This document shows positions 7,220-12,253 of a stretch of 13,029 nt of DNA, piece after piece. Within the stretch, counting starts at the first letter, position 1; each line of letters starts with the position of its first letter. A model generated the notes under the pieces. It ran no database searches. It had not been told where the DNA came from and saw nothing but the letters and a program-made list of their open reading frames with translations. The stretch is taken from the NCBI GenBank assembly GCA_947632315.1, contig CANROV010000043.1, positions 1 to 13,029 of the forward strand, read 5' to 3'. Origin of the DNA: Candidatus Gastranaerophilales bacterium (GTDB lineage Bacteria > Cyanobacteriota > Vampirovibrionia > Gastranaerophilales > Gastranaerophilaceae). A program made the translations under genes and the position numbers.

Positions 7220-7264
7220 TAATTCCTAACTTAGTTTATAATATACTTACTAAGTTAGGAATTA
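7220..7264. repeat. 16-bp perfect inverted repeat framing a -10 box
   Basis: TAATTCCTAACTTAGT (7220-7235) and ACTAAGTTAGGAATTA (7249-7264) are exact reverse complements separated by 13 nt. Each arm holds a 9-bp near-palindrome, CTAACTTAG (7226-7234) and CTAAGTTAG (7250-7258), with centres 24 bp apart. The spacer carries TATAAT, and the right arm carries the AGGA SD of the next gene. The arrangement suggests a double operator or, in read-through RNA, an SD-masking hairpin. Confidence 0.85.
7237..7242 (+). promoter_or_regulatory. Putative -10 box for the M48-like gene
   Basis: A perfect TATAAT lies between the two arms of the inverted repeat. Only a weak TTTTAA (7214-7219) is present at the -35 position, which would suit a regulated promoter. 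A start near 7249 leaves about 20 nt of leader before the ATG at 7269. Confidence 0.5.
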
Positions 7265-7268
7265 ATTT

Positions 7269-7967
7269 ATGAAAAAGTTTTTGTTGTCTTTTTTAATTAT
7301 GTTTATATCTGCTTTAGGAGCTATGGCACAGGAATCTGTTTCTTCAAGTGAAATAATTAATGATATTGCCGTGCAAAAACAAATATCGGATATTGGATTC
7401 AAAATATTAAATTCAAATAAAATTGAGTTAAGAATGATATTTGTTTATAACAGCAAGAATGATTTAGTTAAATTAGAGCCGGGATTAACGAAAAGACAAA
7501 TAGTTGTATATGATAAAAATTTGAAATTTGCTTCGGATGACGCCGAAATAGCGGCATTTTTAGCGAGAGAAATTTGCAAATCTTCAGAGTCTTATCACGG
7601 TGTTTTTAAAGGAATGTTAACTTCCGTACAAATTAAATGTGCGCCTAAGAAATATGAAATATTCTTTGATAAGCTTGCTGTTGATTTAATGGTTAACGCA
7701 GGTTATAACCCGATTGCCCTTATTATTTATATGAATAAAGCATATCCTCAAAAAAGGTATGATAAAATTGCAAGGGCTAATTTGACATCTAAAAGACTTG
7801 CAAACGTTTATGAATATATTTATACAAAATATCCTTATTTCTTAAAAAATAATGAATATTTGGAAAATGAAGCATATCAAAATTTCTTATTAACTTCAAT
7901 TGAGAACAGAAAAAAGCTTGCGGAAAAAATAAAATCAGGCTCAAAAAAGGCTGTTAATTATGAATAA
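7269..7967 (+). CDS. Secreted M48-like protein lacking the zinc histidines (pseudo-peptidase)
   Basis: The 232-residue protein starts with a signal peptide (MKK, hydrophobic core, likely cleavage after ALGAMA at residue 20), so it acts outside the cytoplasm. The rest follows the M48 metallopeptidase pattern. DAEIAAFLAREICK (91-104) matches the usual 'DELAAVLAHExxH' helix. E130-xxx-D134 followed by KLAVDLMVNAGYNP (135-148) matches the 'ExxAD...GydP' block. TSKRLANVYEYI (173-184) matches the C-terminal 'TSKR' segment. Both zinc-binding His residues of HExxH are replaced (R100, K104), whereas the base E101 and third ligand E130 remain. A classical zinc site cannot form, so it is probably inactive and may act as a binding or chaperone-like protein (inference). 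The stop overlaps the next ATG by 8 bp, implying coupling. Confidence 0.78.
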   Translation: MKKFLLSFLIMFISALGAMAQESVSSSEIINDIAVQKQISDIGFKILNSNKIELRMIFVYNSKNDLVKLEPGLTKRQIVVYDKNLKFASDDAEIAAFLAREICKSSESYHGVFKGMLTSVQIKCAPKKYEIFFDKLAVDLMVNAGYNPIALIIYMNKAYPQKRYDKIARANLTSKRLANVYEYIYTKYPYFLKNNEYLENEAYQNFLLTSIENRKKLAEKIKSGSKKAVNYE

Positions 7968-8559
7968 AGTGTTCAACAAATTTTTATTTGTGATAACCAT
8001 TTTAGCATTTTGTGCTTTGAGTTCAAAGGCTGAAATATTAAGAGATGAATTTATAGATGAAACTCTTGGCAGTGTTGAGCTTACAAAGCCTGTTTCATAT
8101 GATAAATATAATTATGAATCCTTTGAAGGAATTCCGATTAAGCTTAAGATTAATGAAAAAATAACTACAAAAAAAGACGGTATATATGATGGTCAAATGT
8201 TAAATTTTACCGTCAGAACCAATGTTAAATATAAGAATCAAATAATTATAAAACAAGGAACTCCCGTAAAAGCTCAAGTCAGCACCTATTTAACAAAAGG
8301 AATGAATGGTATCCCGGGTACCATTATTGTTGATAACTTTCAAATAGATGGGATTGACAGTTCAAAAATAAAAGGGTTTTATATTAAAAAAGGATTAAAC
8401 CTTTCTTTATTGGTATTCCCGATTAAGTGGGCGTTAACTCCCATTCCGGGTGTCGGTTCATTAACAAACTTTATTTTAGGCGGAAATGCGACTCTTTCCG
8501 ATAAAGATACCGTTATTATTTATTATTATCCTCTGTGGGGTAAAATAGAGAAATTATAA
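7960..8559 (+). CDS. Secreted beta-rich protein of unknown function
   Basis: The 199-residue protein has a signal peptide with likely cleavage after LSSKA (residue 24). The mature part alternates short hydrophobic and polar strands, with an 'IPIKLKINEKI...GQMLNFTVRTNV...IIIKQGTPVKAQV' pattern (paraphrased; about residues 53-108) and a later GIPGTIIVDNFQI strand. This resembles beta domains in which a 'kGt.v.g.V' motif follows a 'Gd.v.f.v' motif, known in several uncharacterised periplasmic proteins. A Pro/Gly-rich hydrophobic stretch (about 148-175) could dock on a membrane. I recognise no named family. Its start codon lies inside the M48-like gene (8-bp overlap, AAAAGG at suitable spacing), so the two secreted proteins are probably made together and may interact. 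The context does not reveal a substrate. Confidence 0.75.
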   Translation: MNKVFNKFLFVITILAFCALSSKAEILRDEFIDETLGSVELTKPVSYDKYNYESFEGIPIKLKINEKITTKKDGIYDGQMLNFTVRTNVKYKNQIIIKQGTPVKAQVSTYLTKGMNGIPGTIIVDNFQIDGIDSSKIKGFYIKKGLNLSLLVFPIKWALTPIPGVGSLTNFILGGNATLSDKDTVIIYYYPLWGKIEKL

Positions 8560-8562
8560 CTA

Positions 8563-8591
8563 TTGACTTATATTTGTGTTTTTATTCTTAT
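8563..8591 (+). promoter_or_regulatory. Tentative promoter for mscS-galE
   Basis: TTGACT (8563-8568) is close to a consensus -35. A weaker TCTTAT (8586-8591) follows at 17 bp and lies within the palindrome at 8579-8607. Confidence 0.35.
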
Positions 8592-8607
8592 TAAATAAGA
8601 ATAAAAA
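8579..8607. repeat. 14-bp perfect palindrome upstream of the MscS gene
   Basis: TTTTTATTCTTATT (8579-8592) and AATAAGAATAAAAA (8594-8607) are exact reverse complements around a single A. It begins 20 bp after one stop codon and ends just before the AGAGGGG SD (8611-8617). The stem is nearly all A/T and no T-run follows on the plus strand, so an operator is as likely as a weak terminator. Confidence 0.6.
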
Positions 8608-8622
8608 ATTAGAGGGGACAAA

Positions 8623-9492
8623 ATGAAAGGTTACGTTAGCGACATAATTTCAAATAATTTGTCGAAAATAGATTTATTTGTTATTTCAAGGGCAATAATA
8701 GAAATAATATTATTTGTCATTGTAATGCGTTTTGTAAATAAAGTGCTTCATATATTTTTTGATAAGGTAATAAACAGAATACAGGATAATGAAACACGAA
8801 AACAATATCAAACAATCAGACAGCTTGGAATATATATAGTTGACGCTGTATTAATATTATTTTTTACAACAAATATACTGGCAAATTTCGGAGTTGATAT
8901 GAAACCGATTCTTGCTACGGCAGGTGTTTTAGGTGTTGCCGTAGGTTTTGGCGCCAAAAAATTTATTGAAGATTTATTTACCGGGCTTTCTATTATTTTA
9001 ACAGGTCAATTAAGGGTCGGCGATTTTGTTACCGTAAATAATTCAACAGGCACCGTAGAAAAAGTTACTTTAACTATGATAGTTATAAGAACATTTAATG
9101 GGGATGTACATTTTTTAAGAAATGGGCAGATTGATACAATAATAAATCAAACCAAAGATTTTTCCATGCCTGTATTTAATTTATCCGTAGGTTATAACAC
9201 AAACATAACACACGCAATAAAAGTATTAAAAGAACTGGGAAAAGAGCTTAAAGAAATGCCCGAGTACTCAAAGTATGTTTTGTCGGATATAGAAGTTTTC
9301 GGATTAAATGAATTTCAAGATTCATCTCTTGTAATATTGTGCAGAATAAAAACGACTCCGCAGGAACAGTGGATGATTAAACGTAAATTTAATCAAATGG
9401 TAAAAGAGCGGTTTGAAAAAGAAGGAATAGAAATTCCGTTCCCTCAAGTAGTTGTAAATAAACCTGCAGAAAATGAAAAAGAAAGGGTATAA
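8623..9492 (+). CDS. MscS-family small-conductance mechanosensitive channel
   Basis: MscS channels open when membrane tension rises and release solutes during hypo-osmotic shock; they work as heptamers in the inner membrane. The 289 residues show three hydrophobic helices (about 17-46, 66-90 and 94-127). The third is the Gly/Ala-rich pore helix (ATAGVLGVAVGFGAKKFIED, 99-118), followed by GLSIILTGQLRVGDFV and the beta domain (RVGDFVTV, 131-138). The usual 'PNG' turn reads LRNGQI (165-170). The C-terminal alpha/beta region is present, so this is a compact, complete MscS close to the E. coli MscS size. The start is supported by AGAGGGG 5 nt upstream. galE begins 3 bp after its stop, so both are very likely cotranscribed, although no functional tie is obvious. 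Confidence 0.93.
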   Translation: MKGYVSDIISNNLSKIDLFVISRAIIEIILFVIVMRFVNKVLHIFFDKVINRIQDNETRKQYQTIRQLGIYIVDAVLILFFTTNILANFGVDMKPILATAGVLGVAVGFGAKKFIEDLFTGLSIILTGQLRVGDFVTVNNSTGTVEKVTLTMIVIRTFNGDVHFLRNGQIDTIINQTKDFSMPVFNLSVGYNTNITHAIKVLKELGKELKEMPEYSKYVLSDIEVFGLNEFQDSSLVILCRIKTTPQEQWMIKRKFNQMVKERFEKEGIEIPFPQVVVNKPAENEKERV

Positions 9493-9495
9493 ATA

Positions 9496-10479
9496 ATGAT
9501 TTTAATTACGGGCGGAGCGGGATATATAGGCGGTCATTGTGCAATACATTTTCTTGAACGGGGAAAAGAAATTGTTATATTTGATAATCTTGAAAACGGA
9601 CATATTGAAACTATTAATGCATTGAAAAATATTGGTAATTTACATTTTGTTAAAGGGGATTTAAGAGATATAGATGATATAAAAAGTGTTTTCAAGCAAT
9701 ATGATATAGACGCAGTTATACATTTTGCGGGATATATTCAGGTTGAAGAAAGTGTTAAAAACCCTTCTAAGTATTATAAAAATAATATACTAGGAACATT
9801 AAATTTATTGGATAGTATGATTGAAAATAATGTAAAAAATATAGTTTTTTCTTCAACTTGTGCGGTCTATGGTGAGCCTGAATATACTCCGTTGGATGAA
9901 AAACATAAGAAAAATCCTTTAAATCCTTATGGCAGAACTAAATTGATGATTGAAAACATTCTTGATGATTATGAAATTGCTTACGGTTTAAAATCTGTCA
10001 AATTAAGATATTTCAATGTAGCAGGTGCCGACAGTAAAACAAGAACCGGAGAATGGCATGATCCTGAGACTCATTTAATACCTAATATTTTGAAATCGGT
10101 ATTTGAAAAAGATAACATCTTTAAAATATTTGGTACTGATTATGATACTTTTGACGGTACTTGTATCAGAGATTATGTAAATGTTGAAGATATGGCCAAA
10201 GCTCATATGAAAGCATATTTATATTTAAAAGAACATCAAAAATCCGATGTGTTTAATATCGGAACAGAACAGGGAAACAGTGTTAAAGAAGTGTTTGATA
10301 CCGCAAAATCCGTAACAGGAAAAGATATAAAAGTGAAATTAGAGCCAAGACGTGACGGAGATGCTGCTAAATTATTTGCTGATGCTTCAAAAGCCAAAAA
10401 AATCTTAGATTGGCATTCTGAAAAAACATTGGAAGAAAGTATCAAAACGGCTTATTTATGGGAAAAAAGCAGACACTAG
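9496..10479 (+). CDS. galE: UDP-glucose 4-epimerase
   Basis: GalE interconverts UDP-glucose and UDP-galactose (some forms also the N-acetyl sugars) in the cytoplasm, with tightly bound NAD. The 327-residue protein is a short-chain dehydrogenase-type extended enzyme. It has the Rossmann motif GGAGYIGG (6-13; GxxGxxG at 6, 9 and 12), D30 at the end of the second strand, the segment SSTCAVYG (119-126) with catalytic T121, and the YxxxK pair Y145/K149 in NPYGRTK. The substrate-binding part follows (RYFNVAGAD from 171, RDYVNVEDMAKAH further on). Length and order are normal. GAAAGGG at 9481-9487 is a good SD at 8 nt. Its product would feed the glycosyltransferase encoded convergently downstream; that link is inferred from proximity. 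Confidence 0.93.
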   Translation: MILITGGAGYIGGHCAIHFLERGKEIVIFDNLENGHIETINALKNIGNLHFVKGDLRDIDDIKSVFKQYDIDAVIHFAGYIQVEESVKNPSKYYKNNILGTLNLLDSMIENNVKNIVFSSTCAVYGEPEYTPLDEKHKKNPLNPYGRTKLMIENILDDYEIAYGLKSVKLRYFNVAGADSKTRTGEWHDPETHLIPNILKSVFEKDNIFKIFGTDYDTFDGTCIRDYVNVEDMAKAHMKAYLYLKEHQKSDVFNIGTEQGNSVKEVFDTAKSVTGKDIKVKLEPRRDGDAAKLFADASKAKKILDWHSEKTLEESIKTAYLWEKSRH

Positions 10480-10515
10480 ATTAAATATATTTCGTTTTTT
10501 GATATAAAATTGTTT

Positions 10516-10566
10516 GGTAAGCTTTATAATTGGCTGGTATATTTTTTATTCTCATAATAGCTTACC
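10516..10566. repeat. Inverted repeat spanning the ends of convergent genes
   Basis: GGTAAGCT (10516-10523) and AGCTTACC (10559-10566) are exact reverse complements; four more pairs can form beyond a single bulge. The pair brackets the 3' end of the glycosyltransferase gene and follows galE. A hairpin is possible on both transcripts, but neither side has a clear terminator T-run. Confidence 0.45.
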
Positions 10567-11487
10567 TTCCTCAATTTTTCTGTATTTTAATTTATACTTT
10601 TCCTTTTTTATACCGAGTTTTATTAAAATTCTGTTTCTTATAACATGATTAAACTTATAATTTATATATTTCGTGAATTTCGGCTCAATAGTTAACAATG
10701 GTGCATTAGCTGCTTTAATTCCTTCTTTTATTTTATGATTTATAAATATTAATGTTAGTCTTTCACTTAAAAATCCGTATGCTCTTTTCTGATAATCATC
10801 TCTTTTTAATACTTCCGGTTGAATTTGTTTCTCCAGTTCAAACAAAATATCAAACAGCCAAGCTGCATATTCATCAAATAATTCTTTTTTTGCTATTAAT
10901 ATATTAGCTATGTAAATTGCTTTTTTATTTTTAATAACTTGAATAGCCATATCATACATTTTCGGATATTTAATTTTTATAATTTCAAGTGCTTTATCCA
11001 TATCTGATTGGCAGTGTTTATCTTGATAATTTTTATATGTCGTTTCTTCTTCTACAAAAGAACAATGAGGAAGTATTATATCATATTTATCAAATAATTC
11101 GTTTATACGAGAGCTTGATAAACCATACTTTGTTGTGAAATTCTTAGAAAACTTATAGAATTTTGTATCATAAGTTCTTAAATTCAGAAATCTTCGGTAA
11201 TGAAACAAACCTTTAATATCAGATTTATCATTCTTCCATAACCAATAAATTACTGTTAATTCACAAAAATAAGGATTCTTCTCGGATATGTTATCGCCCG
11301 TATTATCTCCTAATATTCCAAGGTCAATATCTGATAATGCTTTGCCGGCATGAATAGGACATAAAATTTCATTTTTAATCATCGGAGAATCTTTGTGATA
11401 GCAAATACATATTCTAACTGACTTTTGAAGGCTTTTCGCCTCCTTGTCTTTTTCTGTACCATCTGACGCAAGAATACTATTAGCCAA
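10552..11487 (-). CDS. DUF4422-type glycosyltransferase family protein
   Basis: The 311-residue protein matches the DUF4422 pattern found in capsule and exopolysaccharide loci. It has an N-terminal strand VRICICYHKD (24-33), the hallmark GDNTGDNISEKNP (60-72), an E-L-T-x2-Y-W-x-W-K-N segment (76-86), GLFHYRR (93-99), DIILPHC, and a C-terminal AYGFLSERL block. These proteins are predicted to transfer sugars to cell-surface polysaccharides in the cytoplasm; the sugar specificity is unknown. The start is TTG at 11487: AAGGAG (11494-11499 on the other strand) lies 6 nt before it, and the first Met codon inside the frame (M36) falls after the first beta-strand, so it would remove part of the fold. 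GalE is encoded convergently, 72 bp away. Confidence 0.87.
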   Translation of the reverse strand: MANSILASDGTEKDKEAKSLQKSVRICICYHKDSPMIKNEILCPIHAGKALSDIDLGILGDNTGDNISEKNPYFCELTVIYWLWKNDKSDIKGLFHYRRFLNLRTYDTKFYKFSKNFTTKYGLSSSRINELFDKYDIILPHCSFVEEETTYKNYQDKHCQSDMDKALEIIKIKYPKMYDMAIQVIKNKKAIYIANILIAKKELFDEYAAWLFDILFELEKQIQPEVLKRDDYQKRAYGFLSERLTLIFINHKIKEGIKAANAPLLTIEPKFTKYINYKFNHVIRNRILIKLGIKKEKYKLKYRKIEEGKLL

Positions 11488-11493
11488 AAAATT

Positions 11494-11515
11494 CTCCTTC
11501 TTAACTATGATTATA
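11494..11515 (-). promoter_or_regulatory. Putative -10 box and SD of the glycosyltransferase gene
   Basis: On the minus strand, TATAAT (11510-11515) is followed by AAGGAG (11499-11494) and, 6 nt later, the TTG start. No convincing -35 is visible at 17 bp. The SD supports the TTG start. Confidence 0.55.
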
Positions 11516-11684
11516 ACTAAGCTTAAAAAATTATGTGTTAATTATACATTGTTGAAAATTTAATGTAAATAAATATAGGTGTTTTCTCGTTTTTTCAACT
11601 TTCTCCGCATTTTTTAATTTAAAGATGTCAGTTTAATAATTAAATTTGTAATATTAACAAATGTAACAAAAAAGATTTAAAAAT

Positions 11685-11693
11685 TGATATAAA
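11685..11693 (+). promoter_or_regulatory. Putative extended -10 promoter of the small protein gene
   Basis: TGATATAAA (TG at 11685-11686, TATAAA at 11688-11693) fits an extended -10. The predicted start near 11700 leaves a leader of about 57 nt ending in AAGGAGG (11743-11749), 7 nt before the ATG. Confidence 0.45.
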
Positions 11694-11756
11694 ACCTAAA
11701 GTTCATTAAAAATATGTCGATAACCTTAATGTAACAAACAATAAGGAGGAAAGCAT

Positions 11757-12140
11757 ATGACAAACATTAATCCTATAAGATTCGGCATAGCAGGGAATCA
11801 GTATTTTAAACAAGAAGCAAAGGAGGACTTGACAAAAGGAGCTGATAAAGAAAAAACAAACGGAGAAAAGCAAAATAAACAAGTAGATTCAAAAGAAGTA
11901 TTGGGTTATTTGGCTGCACAAAATGCAGATATATTACCCGTAAAGGCAAAAAAAACTGTTGATGTGTCTAAATATGTAAATGCTGAACAATCAGCAAGAA
12001 TTGAAGATTTTATGAAGGCTTTTGAAGCTGATTATATATTTGCATCTAAAATTGCAAAAGATGAATTTGGTGATAATATTTCCGATAAAACAGCCGGTGA
12101 ATTGGCATTGGCATTTATTAATTCATCTTATCAAATATAA
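11757..12140 (+). CDS. Small hypothetical protein with NINPIRFG-type N-terminus
   Basis: I do not recognise a domain of known function. The 127-residue protein has no signal peptide or membrane segment. It opens with TNINPIRFG (2-10), a type of N-terminus I associate with many hypothetical proteins of Gastranaerophilales genomes (recollection, not checked). Then comes a charged, Lys/Glu-rich, probably disordered part (about 18-45). An alpha-helical C-terminal half follows, from KEVLGYLAAQNADI to the end, with FMKAFEADYIFASKIAKDEF as an amphipathic segment. The start is certain: a perfect AAGGAGG lies 7 nt upstream, so high expression is plausible. A C10 tract and an intrinsic terminator follow, making this a single-gene unit. 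It could be a structural or adaptor protein; nothing in the context specifies its role. Confidence 0.85.
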   Translation: MTNINPIRFGIAGNQYFKQEAKEDLTKGADKEKTNGEKQNKQVDSKEVLGYLAAQNADILPVKAKKTVDVSKYVNAEQSARIEDFMKAFEADYIFASKIAKDEFGDNISDKTAGELALAFINSSYQI

Positions 12141-12146
12141 AAATTT

Positions 12147-12162
12147 CCCCCCCCCCTCCTTA
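12147..12162 (+). repeat. C10 homopolymer and anti-SD-like CCTCCTTA in the 3' UTR
   Basis: Ten consecutive C residues (12147-12156) start 6 nt after the stop codon and run into TCCTTA. CCTCCTTA (12155-12162) is an exact complement of TAAGGAGG (11742-11749), the SD region of the same gene, and also resembles the 3' end of 16S rRNA. In such AT-rich DNA this composition is striking. Confidence 0.85.
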
Positions 12163-12185
12163 CATTATTGTTTGTTATTTTTATC

Positions 12186-12209
12186 AAGACCGCGTTGCGG
12201 TCTTTTTTT
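12186..12209 (+). terminator. Intrinsic (rho-independent) terminator
   Basis: AAGACCGC (12186-12193) and GCGGTCTT (12197-12204) form a perfect 8-bp stem with a GTT loop. The last two stem bases begin a run of seven T (12203-12209). It ends the small-protein transcript and immediately precedes the next promoter. Confidence 0.95.
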
Positions 12210-12210
12210 A

Positions 12211-12219
12211 TGTTATAAT
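12211..12219 (+). promoter_or_regulatory. Extended -10 promoter for the NfnA/SudB-like gene
   Basis: TGTTATAAT has TG one base before a perfect TATAAT (12214-12219), identical to the element at 525-533. The -35 position falls in the preceding terminator stem and is not recognisable. The SD AAGGAGG (12238-12244) follows, 9 nt before GTG. Confidence 0.55.
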
Positions 12220-12253
12220 ATTTCCAAGATAAAGAAAAAGGAGGAATAATCCC

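Larger units (their letters stand above)
11488..11756. other. 269-bp divergent regulatory interval with short repeats
   Basis: No gene is visible. AATGTAACAAA occurs exactly at 11660-11670 and 11728-11738, and a shorter TTAATGTAA at 11560-11568 recurs at 11726-11734. An imperfect dyad TTTGTAATATTAACAAA (11645-11661) lies just upstream of the -35 area of the next gene. Bases 11581-11625 are T-rich. CATTAA (11704-11709) and TTAATG (11726-11731) could form a weak leader hairpin. Confidence 0.5.

Noticed and set aside
7269..7967. Active M48 metallopeptidase
   Set aside because: Both zinc histidines of HExxH are Arg and Lys; without them the classical catalytic zinc cannot be held.
7976..8060. 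Lipoprotein signal on the second secreted protein because of a Cys in the signal region
   Set aside because: The residue before the Cys is Phe, which does not fit a lipobox; a standard signal peptidase I site after SSKA fits better.
8579..8607. Palindrome before mscS as a standard intrinsic terminator
   Set aside because: The stem is almost entirely A/T and no T-run follows on the plus strand, so I list it as a repeat of uncertain role.
12022..12249. Plus-strand reading frame overlapping the small protein gene and crossing the terminator
   Set aside because: It lies in another frame of a convincing gene, runs through the C10 tract and the terminator stem, has no SD and shows no domain pattern.
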